Positions 1 through 9,154 of a stretch of DNA of 64,000 nt are shown piece by piece; the stretch's first letter is position 1, and each line of letters starts with the position of its first letter. The translations under genes were made by a program, and so were the position numbers. The stretch is from positions 62,001-126,000 of the forward strand of contig NZ_JBLWFS010000010.1 of assembly GCF_048323755.1 (NCBI RefSeq), in the 5' to 3' direction. The notes under the pieces are model-generated. The model ran no database searches and was not told the DNA's origin. It saw only the letters and a program-made list of their open reading frames with translations. This DNA is from Alkalihalobacterium sp048323755 (GTDB taxonomy: Bacteria > Bacillota > Bacilli > Bacillales > Bacillaceae_F).

Positions 1-49
1 GTAGACATTAGCTTCTACTCTGCTTAAAGATAGGGGTGTTGTTATTACA

Positions 50-850
50 TTAGAACTCTATAACAATACGACCGTTAATCTTCCCTTGTTCTAAATCATC
101 AAATATTTCATTGATTTGATTAAGTGGTGCTACTTCGACGATCGTTTTCACTTTTCCGTCTGCCGCAAATTGGAGGGCTTCTTGTAAATCCATTCGAGTT
201 CCAACGATCGAGCCGACAATACTTACCCCGTTTAGGACAGTGTCAAAGATAGGGACTTCCATCATTTCAGGAGGAAGGCCTACTGCTACACACTTCCCAC
301 CTCGTTTTACAGCACGATAAGCTTCGCTAAAGGCTGGCTTAGAGACTGCAGTACAAATGGAAGCTTGTACACCGCCAACTTCTCGTTGTATCCAATCCGC
401 TGAATCCTCTTCTTTTGGATTAATGACTAAATCAGCTCCTAAGTCCTTGGCTAACTGTAACTTTTCATCAAAAGTATCGACGGCAATAACTTTATAGCCC
501 ATCGCTTTGGCATATTGAACCGCAACATGACCAAGACCGCGAACTCCATAAATCGCAACCCAGTCACCTGGCTTCGCTTCACCAACCTTCAACGCCTTAT
601 AAGTAGTCACACCAGCACAAAAGATAGGGGCAGCTTCTACATAATTTAAGTTATCAGGTATTTTCACAACATATCGTGCATCAGCTAAGCAATATTCAGC
701 ATATCCTCCATTTACTGAGTAACCAGCATGCTGTTGATTGTGGCAAAGAGTTTCGCGGGTTTTTAGTGGGATAAACGTCCTTGAACTCATAAACTCGATA
801 ATCAATAGAAGTAATTGTGGTGGAGTAAATACTATACAAAATTTATACAT
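50..850 (-). pseudogene. zinc-type alcohol dehydrogenase (AdhP-like), 5'-truncated
   Basis: The protein from about residue 32 onward reads like the middle and C-terminal part of an AdhP-type NAD-dependent alcohol dehydrogenase, with GGYAEYC, the CAGVTTYKALKV block and a C-terminal GRIVIEF. The family is usually about 340 residues, but only about 235 homologous residues remain. The N-terminal catalytic zinc ligands and most structural zinc cysteines are gone, replaced by about 31 unrelated hydrophobic residues. The dinucleotide loop normally reads GxGGLGH; here it is GVRGLGH (R104), which breaks the glycine motif. I see no good ribosome binding site at the first start. I read this as a decaying gene whose 5' end was lost by a rearrangement near position 757. 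A shortened expressed protein cannot be excluded. Confidence 0.75.
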
Positions 851-957
851 ATATTATACAATGTGGGTATAGGTCAACAGGAAGATGTTCTACTGTTGTT
901 TGAGAGGTCCAAATTATATCTTGTACCCAGCCATTTTCCTTGAAAGGAGGGACATGA

Positions 958-2607
958 TTGAAAAGAATTGCCCTCTATCGAATTTTTGTCATCGTTTTTA
1001 TGGCGGTTAAATTTTTTATTCAGATTACTCTTTTTCAAAAACGATTTCACTCAAAAGGGTCTGATCAATTACAAGTTCAATGGGAAGCACTGTTAAGAAA
1101 ACAGGCGATTGAGTATCGTGAGACAGCTTTAAGGTTAGAAGGGCTTTTAATTAAGTTAGGGCAATTTCTAAGTACGCGAGCAGACATTATGCCACAGGTT
1201 TTTATAAAGGAATTAGAGGATTTAGTGGATCATGTCCCTGCTGTTCCATGGAAAGAAGCGAAAAAAGTACTCGAAAACGAGTGGGACCGAAACTATGGCG
1301 AGATCATCCAAAAGATTAGTATTGAACCCGTAGCATCAGCTTCAATAGGCGAAGTGTATCACGGATATTTGCACAACGGCGAAGAAGTTGCGGTTAAAAT
1401 ACAGCGCCCCGGAATTGAAAAAGTTATTAGGACTGATTTTAAAGCGATTAAAATTATCATGTGGCTTGCAAATCGACTTACTTCTTACGGAAAAAGAAGT
1501 GATTTACCGAAGCTATATAAAGAAATGAAATACGTAATTGGTCAAGAGTTAAACTTTCGCAAAGAGTTAGAAAACGGACGGTACTTTGAAAAACGATATG
1601 ATGAGTTTGATGACGTGCAAATTCCATCTTACTATAAAGAGTTTTCAACTAGAAAAGTCCTTGTGATGGAATGGATAAATGGGAAAAAGATTACCGAACT
1701 ATCTTTTCTTGAAAAACATGGAATTGACCGTCAAGAACTAGCGGAACGATTATTTAAAGTGTTTCTGGAGCAATTACTGCAAGAAGGAAAATTTCATGCT
1801 GATCCGCACCCAGGAAACATCCTGGTAAAGAGCGATGGAACGATCGTACTCATCGATTTTGGAATGATTGGTGAAGTCAAAAAAACAGATGCCCTAGCCA
1901 TTCGTGAGGTAGTTGAAGGAATTATATTAGATGATTATGACAAAGTAATCAATGCCTTAGAAAAATTAAGGTTCTTACTGCCTCACGCGAATAAAGATGA
2001 GCTGAAGAGGGTGTTAGTTACATTGATAAGCACCTATGTTGAGCATGATATTACACAGATGGATGATCTTTTGGTCCAGCAAATTTTTGAGGACGTCCAA
2101 CGTGTGGTTAAGAATGAACCCATTCAATTGCCTAGTGAATTAGCATTCTTTGGTCGAGCCTTATCGACGTTTGTTGGCATTTTATATATCCTACATCCAA
2201 AGATTAACTTAATACAGTTAAGCCAACCGCTTATAAAGGATTGGCTCAGTCGGAATCCAGAGGGTACGAGTGATTCAGTCGTTAAACTGCTACGCGAATA
2301 TGCAAGGCCGCTGCTTGGTATTCCACGCCAATTGCAAGAAGCTTTGAATGAACCAAAGCGCTATCGAGAATGGCAAGAAAGAAAAGACCGTACGGATAGA
2401 ACCATTTCTTACTACCAATCAAAGAAGCGAGATGCCTTTCTTTTTATGGTGCTTACTTCTATTGCCATTTACGTATCGTTTTTACTGTATGAGATTGAAC
2501 TTGCATACGGAAGTGTAGCTGTTTTTACTATCAGCTTTCTTTATTATCTACGTTCAACTCTAGTGTATCGCCGATTAGTAAATCAATTATCTCGAAAGGA
2601 TGAGTAA
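958..2607 (+). CDS. ABC1/AarF/UbiB family protein kinase-like ATPase
   Basis: This 549-residue protein belongs to the UbiB/AarF atypical kinase family, membrane-linked ATPases tied to isoprenoid lipid (quinone) metabolism. The KLGQFLSTRADIMP block (residues 67-80) is the family KxGQ motif, SASIGEVYHG (128-137) is the altered P-loop, and AVKIQRPG holds the catalytic lysine K147. HADPHPGN and IDFGMIG follow as the catalytic and metal-binding loops. Two hydrophobic segments near the C-terminus are likely membrane anchors. Translation starts at a TTG eight bases after AAAGGAGG; an ATG at 954 is out of frame. It is coupled to the next small gene by an 8-bp overlap. Family assignment is firm, the substrate is unknown. 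Confidence 0.9.
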   Translation: MKRIALYRIFVIVFMAVKFFIQITLFQKRFHSKGSDQLQVQWEALLRKQAIEYRETALRLEGLLIKLGQFLSTRADIMPQVFIKELEDLVDHVPAVPWKEAKKVLENEWDRNYGEIIQKISIEPVASASIGEVYHGYLHNGEEVAVKIQRPGIEKVIRTDFKAIKIIMWLANRLTSYGKRSDLPKLYKEMKYVIGQELNFRKELENGRYFEKRYDEFDDVQIPSYYKEFSTRKVLVMEWINGKKITELSFLEKHGIDRQELAERLFKVFLEQLLQEGKFHADPHPGNILVKSDGTIVLIDFGMIGEVKKTDALAIREVVEGIILDDYDKVINALEKLRFLLPHANKDELKRVLVTLISTYVEHDITQMDDLLVQQIFEDVQRVVKNEPIQLPSELAFFGRALSTFVGILYILHPKINLIQLSQPLIKDWLSRNPEGTSDSVVKLLREYARPLLGIPRQLQEALNEPKRYREWQERKDRTDRTISYYQSKKRDAFLFMVLTSIAIYVSFLLYEIELAYGSVAVFTISFLYYLRSTLVYRRLVNQLSRKDE

Positions 2608-2866
2608 TATGTCAGAAGCAAAAGTACAAAAAGAAGCTGCTGAGGAATTTGGATCGTACGAAGTGAAGTTTGAGGGACTCGAAGATGGTTATCGAGTGAC
2701 CGTACGGGGCGACAAAGAAAAAGTAAAATCACAACGACGCGTCGGGGCATCCTTTATCAACTTTCTTCGTCAAGCGGAAAAAGCAGGTTGGCCCATCCCG
2801 TTCCCATTTCGATTGTTGCTGAAGTTCTGGGGGAATTACAATTCCAAAGGTGTAAAGGGAGCATAA
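2600..2866 (+). CDS. small hypothetical protein coupled to the UbiB-like gene
   Basis: This is an 88-residue protein of unknown function. It overlaps the end of the UbiB-like gene by 8 bp, with its Shine-Dalgarno sequence (GAAAGGA) inside that gene, so translational coupling is likely. A second ATG at 2609 is also usable. The protein is soluble and charged, with a basic stretch RGDKEKVKSQRR in the middle and an aromatic, hydrophobic C-terminal third (PIPFPFRLLLKFWGNY). There is no signal peptide. The arrangement suggests a partner of the UbiB-like kinase, but I do not recognise the family. Confidence 0.7.
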   Translation: MSNMSEAKVQKEAAEEFGSYEVKFEGLEDGYRVTVRGDKEKVKSQRRVGASFINFLRQAEKAGWPIPFPFRLLLKFWGNYNSKGVKGA

Positions 2867-2908
2867 ACTAAACAAAGAAACGATCATCAAGAATCAAGTG
2901 CCAGCCGT

Positions 2909-3103
2909 TCATGGTGAATAAGCAGAAACGATACTAAAGAAGAAAAAAATGATAATAAAGGACACAAACGAAATGAGTAGTGAGATGAACCCGACTCTTC
3001 TTTTCTCTTTGTCGGGGTCACTGATCCAAAAGGCAAAGAACACTAAGCCAACAAATGGAAAGATGGATACTAAATAGCACAGCCATTTTTTAGAGGGGGT
3101 CAA
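2909..3103 (-). CDS. small two-helix membrane protein
   Basis: This 64-residue protein has two hydrophobic segments (about residues 9-27 and 39-60) separated by a charged loop, SDPDKEKRR. It starts at TTG and has a well-placed AAGGAG nine bases upstream, which is the main reason I call it real. No family recognised. It lies convergent to the UbiB-linked small gene. Confidence 0.55.
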   Translation of the reverse strand: MTPSKKWLCYLVSIFPFVGLVFFAFWISDPDKEKRRVGFISLLISFVSFIIIFFFFSIVSAYSP

Positions 3104-3369
3104 TCGATCAGCTCCTTATAGTATTTTTATTTTTTGAATCAGATTTATGAGAGTTTTTTCTATAAATGATTTACCATCAACGACAAGTAGCATCTTTCAA
3201 TAAATAATATTATGTACTGTTACAAGTGTTTTATAAATAACATAGGTCATTCCCTTTAGCTTCCATTCACAAAAAAATCTTCCGTAACGTATCACAGTAC
3301 AACTTTCTTCACGAATATCCTAAACATACAACTGCTTTTAATCTTAAAACAGAAAGGAAGAGGTTGTAT

Positions 3370-3525
3370 ATGGAGAAGAAATTAATCAAAAAGCTGATTA
3401 AAAAAGTCCGGAAGAAGCAAGAAAGGAAATATAAGATTTCACTGAAACGATTAGAAGAGTTTAAGGCGAATAATGGTTCGGAAGTCAACGAACCATCATA
3501 CATGAGCAGGAGAGGGAATAAATAA
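3370..3525 (+). CDS. small basic protein, 51 residues
   Basis: ATG at 3370 follows an AAAGGAAG ribosome binding site and opens a 51-residue frame ending in TAA at 3523-3525. The product is very basic in its first half, with lysine-rich repeats such as LIKKLIKKVRKK followed by a predicted amphipathic helix, then a polar tail. In composition it recalls the small basic proteins of Bacillus, but I cannot assign it to a family. The reading frame on the opposite strand over this stretch lacks a ribosome binding site and is rejected. Confidence 0.5.
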   Translation: MEKKLIKKLIKKVRKKQERKYKISLKRLEEFKANNGSEVNEPSYMSRRGNK

Positions 3526-3936
3526 TCTAGCCAAGTTGAGATGGAACTTTTTGTTCAAAAAATATTGATTTGGTTTATAGCGACAAAGAAAGTATAGAGA
3601 AACCAAGTTGTTGAGTAAGAGGAGTTACTCCTACGAGTTGAGTTGATGTGAAATAAAATTTTAGTGGTGAATCATTAGCGTTCCTGTTGCCTTACCTTTG
3701 ACAGGGGCGTTTCTTGTTTTACAAAAGATAAGGATGTTTATCCAATAAACTAGCTGGTTTAAGAAGAATTACTTTACTTATTGAATTGAGTTATTACTAG
3801 AAAACAACAAATTAACTTCTACCAGATTTCAACTTAACTATTGATAATACCAAAAATTAGGTATATATTTACTGTGTTACTCAGAATAATACAGTGATTA
3901 GCTTGGATTTTACCAATTATGGAGGAAGTTGTTCGA
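3526..3936. other. 411-bp intergenic stretch
   Basis: I find no gene here. It contains a short hairpin GGAGTtACTCC near 3619-3632 and an imperfect inverted repeat (CCTGT around 3684-3690 with ACAGG around 3701-3708) followed by a T-rich run, which could be a terminator. The rest is AT-rich leader sequence before the export-protein gene. Confidence 0.4.
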
Positions 3937-4431
3937 GTGGATAATTTTAAGAAAGCCATACAAGAGGGACTCATTGAACATTTAAGTTTTTTACCACCAG
4001 AAGCTATTATCGTTATAATTTCAGCATTGCCGATTATCGAATTACGGGGTGGGTTACCGGCAGGAGCATTCTTAGACTTATCATTTCAATCAGCACTCGT
4101 ATACAGTATATTAGGGAATCTTCTTCCGATTGCACCGATTTTACTATTGTTCCGCCCGATAAGTAAGTGGTTGGTCAGGTTTAACTTCTACAATCGTTTC
4201 TATCAATGGTTATACGAGAGGACGATGAGTAAAAGTCGTAAATTAGAAAAGTACGGAGCCTTTGGGTTAGTTTTATTTACAGCGGTTCCTTTTCCAACGA
4301 CAGGGGCGTATAGCGCATGTTTAGCGGCAATCTTGTTTTTCATTCCATTTCGAGTCGCTTTTCTATCGATTAGTTTTGGAGTTTTGGTATCTGCGGTAAT
4401 TATGGGGATGATTACATATCCATTGTATTAA
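3937..4431 (+). CDS. small multidrug-export family membrane protein (COG2426 type)
   Basis: This is a membrane protein of about 164 residues with four to five hydrophobic segments. The motif IELRGGLPAGAF and the later AVPFPTTGAYSACLAA are typical of the putative small multidrug export family (PF06695). I place the start at GTG 3937: GGAGGAA at 3921-3927 is nine bases upstream. An in-frame ATG at 3919 overlaps that ribosome binding site and so is a poor start. Function as a transporter in this family is a database label rather than proven. It stands alone between intergenic stretches. Confidence 0.75.
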   Translation: MDNFKKAIQEGLIEHLSFLPPEAIIVIISALPIIELRGGLPAGAFLDLSFQSALVYSILGNLLPIAPILLLFRPISKWLVRFNFYNRFYQWLYERTMSKSRKLEKYGAFGLVLFTAVPFPTTGAYSACLAAILFFIPFRVAFLSISFGVLVSAVIMGMITYPLY

Positions 4432-4541
4432 GGATTATGTTATAGGACATTGTAAACTTAATACACCGTCTAATAGTCTTGTTAGTTTAGTAGCAATAAG
4501 TAGGTGCATGTAACGAAAATTTCATCCCTAGAAGTTAGAAA

Positions 4542-4581
4542 AGGCTGCATTATCACGATCAAATCGTCGATGACGCAGCCT
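4542..4581 (-). terminator. terminator of the subtilase gene
   Basis: An inverted repeat AGGCTGC...GCAGCCT with an internal second dyad lies just after the protease stop codon; on the minus strand it is followed by TTTTC. It may also stop rightward transcription. Confidence 0.65.
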
Positions 4582-4591
4582 CTTTCATTAT

Positions 4592-5833
4592 CTATCTTTT
4601 TAACGCATTATAAACGTTAACAATCCCATGTCCAAAATGTTGACGGCTAGTACCTGTACCACCATCAGCAGTTTGCTGAAGTAGAGCTCTAATTTGAGCT
4701 GGTTTCATATCAGGATTTTGGGCTTTTACCACTCCGATTGCAGCAGCTACCTTTGGAGCAGCCATACTTGTACCGATCATATAGCCGTATCCACCTGAAA
4801 CTGTTGATAATGTTCGTGCTGAAGTATCTCCACCAGGACCTGCAAGATCAACATTACCGTAGTTAGAGTAAAAAGCGAGCTCATCGTTAATTGTAGATGA
4901 GGAAACACTGATGACCCAAGGGATATCTGAGAATGTGTCGTGTAACGGGCCCGACCACTGTGCTCCTTCTCCAGGGACCGTATGCATTTTTTTGCCTAAG
5001 TCAATTGCGTTGTTTCCGTTTGCACCAACTATAAACATGCCTTTGCCTTGTGCATATCTAACCGCGCGAGATGCCGTTAAGTGAAGTGTTCTTTGTTGTT
5101 CGTTATTCATGAAGCTGTATGTACCTAAGCTTAAGTTCGCCACATCGACCCCATCATCAGCAGCGGCTGTAATACCAGCTAAAATACTTGTCCAATTTGA
5201 AACGCGGTAGGAAGCAATGGCTAACTTAGGACCAACGCCCATTACTCTTCCATTAGCGGCGATTGTACCAGCAACATGTGTACCGTGATTTCCGCTATAA
5301 GAATTATCAGCAGTGCCTGGGACGAATGATTTTGCATATAATAGGTTTCTTTGTAAATCTGGATGTGTTGTATCCACACCACTGTCAATGATTGCTACTA
5401 CAACATCATGATTTCCTGGCTGAATGTCCCAAGATGCCCCGTTGTTTGTCACTCTTTTAATATCCCACTGATATTCTTCATACAAATCAGGACCAACCGT
5501 GTCCACACGTAAGCCCTCGTCAAAACGGTAGGCAAACTCATATTCTGTTTCAGGGGAACGAATTTCAACATCCTCTGATATAGCTGCTATGCCAGATTGA
5601 CTTTCGGCCCATGCTTTAAAATCAGGGTTTGAAGAACTAACATTGACAACACCAATTTGCGGTACTTCTTGAATAATTTCAGCCCCAAAACCTTCCATTT
5701 GTGTGATAAGACTTTGAGGAATGGATTGACCTGAGAACGTGACGATATAGTCCGTTTTTTCCGCTGCCATTGCCCCTGAGCCTCCAAGTGCAAGTAAACC
5801 TGCTAATGATAATCCAGCTAACCATTTCTTCAT
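4592..5833 (-). CDS. secreted subtilisin-like serine protease (S8)
   Basis: The 413-residue product starts with a signal peptide (MKKW, hydrophobic core, likely cleavage after AMA near residue 23), followed by an inhibitor-I9-like propeptide to about residue 100. The S8 catalytic domain has all three catalytic motifs: Asp150 in AIIDSGVD, His183 in NHGTHVAGT and Ser356 in GTSMAAP. The oxyanion asparagine region is near residues 272-275. It is secreted and presumably matures by self-cleavage. It lacks long C-terminal extensions, so it is a compact extracellular protease. It is monocistronic, with its own terminator and a 350-bp upstream region. A good ribosome binding site (GGAGGT, minus strand) precedes the ATG. 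Confidence 0.95.
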   Translation of the reverse strand: MKKWLAGLSLAGLLALGGSGAMAAEKTDYIVTFSGQSIPQSLITQMEGFGAEIIQEVPQIGVVNVSSSNPDFKAWAESQSGIAAISEDVEIRSPETEYEFAYRFDEGLRVDTVGPDLYEEYQWDIKRVTNNGASWDIQPGNHDVVVAIIDSGVDTTHPDLQRNLLYAKSFVPGTADNSYSGNHGTHVAGTIAANGRVMGVGPKLAIASYRVSNWTSILAGITAAADDGVDVANLSLGTYSFMNNEQQRTLHLTASRAVRYAQGKGMFIVGANGNNAIDLGKKMHTVPGEGAQWSGPLHDTFSDIPWVISVSSSTINDELAFYSNYGNVDLAGPGGDTSARTLSTVSGGYGYMIGTSMAAPKVAAAIGVVKAQNPDMKPAQIRALLQQTADGGTGTSRQHFGHGIVNVYNALKR

Positions 5834-6187
5834 AAATGACCTCCATAAAGTTACAAATTTTTTAATAACTTGCTAGAAGGTATATTCGTGTTGCGAAATA
5901 GTTTCCCTTTAGAAACATATCGTTTTTTGAAAAATGAGAAAATAGTATTTTAAGATACTAGTAGATATTTAGTGATTTGAAAAATCCGACTAAATCATCG
6001 TACCTAAAGATATTAATAGAGACTGTAATTGAGAGTAGGGTAAATGTACTGTATAACATTCAGTTAAAAAAAATTGAGGTTGAGAAGGAACTGCTTAATC
6101 TCGTATCTGTCATAAACCTTATTTCATACCAATATATATCTATTAAATGGGTTAAAAAAGTAGCGAACTAGTGGTAGGAGGTAGAGT
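5834..6187. other. 354-bp stretch between protease and small membrane gene
   Basis: It must hold the protease promoter on the minus strand. A 64-codon frame beginning with TTG at 5977 has no ribosome binding site, so I do not annotate it. Nothing else is recognisable. Confidence 0.4.
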
Positions 6188-6427
6188 ATGCTAAAAAAAC
6201 TTAGATTGGTCTCATCTATTATGGTAACAGGATTGGCGCTATTTAGTATGATCACAGGAAACATGGCGACTTCACCTTATTTATTATTGTTTCTATCAAA
6301 AACGATTATGTTGACAGGAATCCTTGAACTGCAAAGAGATAGAAAAGCGTTTTGGGGATATATGAGCATCGGGGTATCTTTATTTGTTCTTTTAGTATCT
6401 ATACAAGGGTTTTTACTTCATTCATAG
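6188..6427 (+). CDS. small membrane protein, DUF3953/YczI-like
   Basis: This 79-residue protein has three hydrophobic segments and ends in SIQGFLLHS. The pattern of ITGN, a LELQ-RKAF centre and VSIQGFLL resembles the YczI-type DUF3953 membrane proteins of Bacillus; this is from memory of the family and is moderate. A strong GGAGGT lies seven bases before the ATG, and a clear terminator follows directly. Function unknown. Confidence 0.7.
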   Translation: MLKKLRLVSSIMVTGLALFSMITGNMATSPYLLLFLSKTIMLTGILELQRDRKAFWGYMSIGVSLFVLLVSIQGFLLHS

Positions 6428-6457
6428 AAAAAGGAGTTGTTGCACCAACTCCTTTTT
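6428..6457 (+). terminator. Rho-independent terminator
   Basis: GGAGTTG and CAACTCC form a hairpin flanked by A and T runs, starting right at the stop codon of the YczI-like gene. The A-run on the left could let it work in both directions. Confidence 0.8.
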
Positions 6458-6588
6458 CTATTGGAAATTTGTAGTCAATTCACGTTATAATATTTCCAAT
6501 TCTTCACAACGTTTGCAATATCACGGTTATAGAAGGAGATGCTACTAGTTTAGCAGGGAATCAACTGTAACATATTGAGGGGGATTGT

Positions 6589-6783
6589 ATGGAAAAGCAC
6601 TCATTTAAATACGCTATCACTATTGGCTTTGGGTATTTTATAGGTACGGTGTTAGTCAGTCTGCTTTATATAGGTACAATTTGGTATGGCGTTTTGAGCG
6701 GTGTAGTAGGGTTTTTCATCATATTAATAGTTTCAATTATAATTAGACGAAGGAAAAACAGTAACTCAAATCGAACTTTATAA
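6589..6783 (+). CDS. small two-helix membrane protein
   Basis: This 64-residue protein has two hydrophobic helices (about residues 8-28 and 31-51) and a basic tail IRRRKNSNSNR. GAGGGGGA lies before the ATG. The positive C-terminal tail predicts a cytoplasmic C-terminus. No family recognised and no operon partner is evident. Confidence 0.6.
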   Translation: MEKHSFKYAITIGFGYFIGTVLVSLLYIGTIWYGVLSGVVGFFIILIVSIIIRRRKNSNSNRTL

Positions 6784-6871
6784 AGGGAAACCCCTAGAGG
6801 TAAAACAGATAATGGCAGCAACTACGAATATAGTACTCTAGTATTTTATATTGGATATGAAGGTGAAGGAA

Positions 6872-7435
6872 ATGGATTTTAATTATATAGTAAGCGGGAC
6901 TGGTTGGGCTACGTGTAGCCTCGAACTGAATTCGCAAAAGCTAGAGTTTACAGCAAGTTATATTACCAACTGTTTGGATGATTTTTTAGTGGCATTAATG
7001 GAGTTAAACTCAGATTGTGTCCCTAAAAGAGACGTAAAGAAAATCAGTAGCTGTCAGTGGGACGGTGAACCAGATGGGATTGTCTGGATTTTTGAATTAA
7101 AAGAGAAGCGCCAACTGTCTATAAAAGTAGAATACTATGATGAATTAAGCTTTAAAAACAAGGCTGAAATATGGATGGATACAGAATGTTCCTATGACGA
7201 GTTCTTAAAGTGCGTGATCAAAGAAGTAGATTTATTAATTAAGAGACAAGGAATCGTCGGTTATCGTACCGATTGGGATGACTGTGATTTTACGTTAAGT
7301 ACATTTTTACGATTAAAACACTCGATCGTTTCACAGGAAAAATACCCAGTGGAAGAAGTGACGGGTGATGTGGACTTGGAAACGAGAAGCAATTTAAAGT
7401 ATGAGTTGGAATTGTTATTACGAGATATTGATTAA
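6872..7435 (+). CDS. hypothetical protein, 187 residues
   Basis: This is a soluble, acidic protein with no signal peptide or membrane segment. I place the start at ATG 6872, which is preceded by AAGGTG at a six-base distance; upstream in-frame TTG 6851 and ATG 6857 have no ribosome binding site. The sequence begins with SGTGWATCSLEL, reads like a beta-rich N-terminal half, and has several Trp and Asp residues (YRTDWDDCDF). I recognise no family. Confidence 0.6.
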   Translation: MDFNYIVSGTGWATCSLELNSQKLEFTASYITNCLDDFLVALMELNSDCVPKRDVKKISSCQWDGEPDGIVWIFELKEKRQLSIKVEYYDELSFKNKAEIWMDTECSYDEFLKCVIKEVDLLIKRQGIVGYRTDWDDCDFTLSTFLRLKHSIVSQEKYPVEEVTGDVDLETRSNLKYELELLLRDID

Positions 7436-7451
7436 AATAGGTGGTGTATAA

Positions 7452-7544
7452 CTTAAACAAGGACTACATCCAGCTACGCTTGCGGTGTCATGGATGATCT
7501 CACATCCGGTAGTCACTGCACCAATTATCGGCACCGGCAACTGA
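7452..7544 (+). pseudogene. relic of an aldo/keto reductase C-terminal part
   Basis: A frame of about 30 codons, ending in TGA at 7542, encodes GLHPATLAVSWMISHP followed by VVTAPIIGTGN. This matches the conserved strand-helix near the C-terminus of aldo/keto reductases (usually like ATLAVAWVLSHPAV...PIIGA). There is a stop just upstream of the block and no start, so only a fragment survives. Confidence 0.65.
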
Positions 7545-7568
7545 TCATACAGAAGAATAAATTAATTC

Positions 7569-7604
7569 AAAAACCATTAGGATCCTAGCATCCTAATGGT
7601 TTTT
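7569..7604. terminator. bidirectional terminator next to rocR
   Basis: AAAACCATTAGGAT and ATCCTAATGGTTTT form a perfect 14-bp stem with a six-base loop and flanking A and T runs, placed 22 bp after the rocR stop. It can terminate rocR on the minus strand. Confidence 0.85.
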
Positions 7605-7626
7605 ATTATTGATAGATGATGCAGTA

Positions 7627-9057
7627 TTAGTTAGTTTCTAAGCGCTTCATTCTATATTGAAGACTTTGTCTGCTAAGCCCGAGTTCTTTAGCAGCGTTTG
7701 TCACGTGAAACTTGTGTTTTTCAAGTGCTTTGTTAATGTAGTAGTTTTCAGCTTCTAATAAGAAATCTTTAAGGTTTCGTAAAGGTTGTTGTTTATCGTT
7801 AGCTGTAAATTGATGAACACCAATAATCGACGGTTCTTTTGGGTTTGTATCATAAGACTTACTCACAGACTTATTTCGAAAATTATAAGGTAAGTGGGAA
7901 ACCTCAATTACCTCTTCATCGATCATCAAATTTGTCGCTCCTTCTATGACATGTTCAAGCTCTCTTATATTTCCTGGCCAATCATAGTTCGTTAAAAGAG
8001 ATGACACTTCATTAGAAACTCCTTTTATATTCATTTGGAACATATGGTTATATTTTTGGATAAAGAAGTCAATGAGTTGAATAATATCTTCTTTTCGTTC
8101 ACGAAGAGGTGGGATAAAAAGTGATACCACACTAAGTCGATAAAAGAGATCCTTGCGTAATCGTTGATTCGAAATTGCCTCAATCGGGTCTTCATTAATG
8201 GTTGAGATAATTCGAACATTTATTTTTCGGTCAACCGTATCTCCAACTCTTCGTATTGATTTTTCTTGGATAGCTCTTAATAACTTGGCCTGTAGCATAG
8301 GACTTAGAGAGTTAATTTCATCAAGTAAGAGGGTTCCCCCTTCCGCTTGTTCAAATAATCCCGGACGATCAATCGCTCCTGTGAATGCCCCTTTCTTCGT
8401 ACCAAATAATAGGCTTTCTATTAAGTTATCAGGAATGGCAGCGCAGTTTTGAGAGATAAAAGGTGCTGAAGAGCGATCACTTCCATTGTGAATACTTTGA
8501 GCAAATAATTCTTTCCCAGTTCCAGTTTCTCCAACGATAAGTACGGAAGATGCTGTACGTGTTGCTCTCTTTGTGTTTTCAATTACATCTTTAATAGCTG
8601 AGCTAGATCCAATAATGTTGTCGAAAGAATAGCGCGTATTCACGTTGATCCCTAAATTTTTTCTGACTAGTCGCTCTATCACTGTAACATCTTTCGCGAT
8701 CTCAATTGCTCCTATTGCAGTTTTTCCAGCATAAACCGGGAAAGTGTTATTAATGGTTGTTATTTCTTTTCCTTTGTTGTTGTAGTAGGTTTGCTTTTGA
8801 TTTTTTACTTCTTTTTTATGGTGTAAGGCGTTTAGTAAAGTACTTCCTTGTCCATCCTCAAACATAAATACATCTTGAAAATTTTTGTCAATTACTTCTT
8901 CTTTCCTCATTGACTCAATTTCCATCATTTTGTCATTATAGATCATCGTTCTCCCTGTATGATCAATGGCATGTACACCTACATCTATTTCATTAATTAA
9001 AGTTTCATAGATTTTTTGAGTTTGCAACAGCTTATCGATCGTTTGTTTATTCGTCAT
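7627..9057 (-). CDS. rocR: sigma-54-dependent arginine-catabolism activator RocR
   Basis: This 476-residue enhancer-binding protein has three parts. An N-terminal PAS-like sensor domain spans about residues 10-125. The AAA+ domain (about 145-385) has Walker A GETGTGKE, the sigma-54 contact loop KGAFTGA and Walker B GGTLLLDE. A Fis-type helix-turn-helix (NAAKELGLSRQSLQYRMKR) ends the protein. The linker RYSFDNIIGSS is the usual entry of this class. In Bacillus, RocR senses ornithine/citrulline and activates roc operons with sigma-L. Here it is divergent from the first of several sigma-54 promoters and adjacent to rocA-rocD-rocG and rocF, which supports the name. Its ribosome binding site is AAAGGACTGGTGAA before ATG. 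Confidence 0.9.
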   Translation of the reverse strand: MTNKQTIDKLLQTQKIYETLINEIDVGVHAIDHTGRTMIYNDKMMEIESMRKEEVIDKNFQDVFMFEDGQGSTLLNALHHKKEVKNQKQTYYNNKGKEITTINNTFPVYAGKTAIGAIEIAKDVTVIERLVRKNLGINVNTRYSFDNIIGSSSAIKDVIENTKRATRTASSVLIVGETGTGKELFAQSIHNGSDRSSAPFISQNCAAIPDNLIESLLFGTKKGAFTGAIDRPGLFEQAEGGTLLLDEINSLSPMLQAKLLRAIQEKSIRRVGDTVDRKINVRIISTINEDPIEAISNQRLRKDLFYRLSVVSLFIPPLRERKEDIIQLIDFFIQKYNHMFQMNIKGVSNEVSSLLTNYDWPGNIRELEHVIEGATNLMIDEEVIEVSHLPYNFRNKSVSKSYDTNPKEPSIIGVHQFTANDKQQPLRNLKDFLLEAENYYINKALEKHKFHVTNAAKELGLSRQSLQYRMKRLETN

Positions 9058-9154
9058 TTCACCAGTCCTTTTTATTTCACTTTTCTATTATATTAAAATT
9101 TTCAAATTAATTTGGCAAATATTTTTTCGATTGTAAAAAGAATGTGTGATTATG

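Noticed and set aside
3309..3503. A minus-strand frame of 64 codons
   Set aside because: It lies opposite the better-supported plus-strand gene 3370-3525 and lacks a ribosome binding site.
5977..6171. A 64-codon frame starting with TTG
   Set aside because: No ribosome binding site and no recognisable protein character; likely chance in AT-rich DNA.
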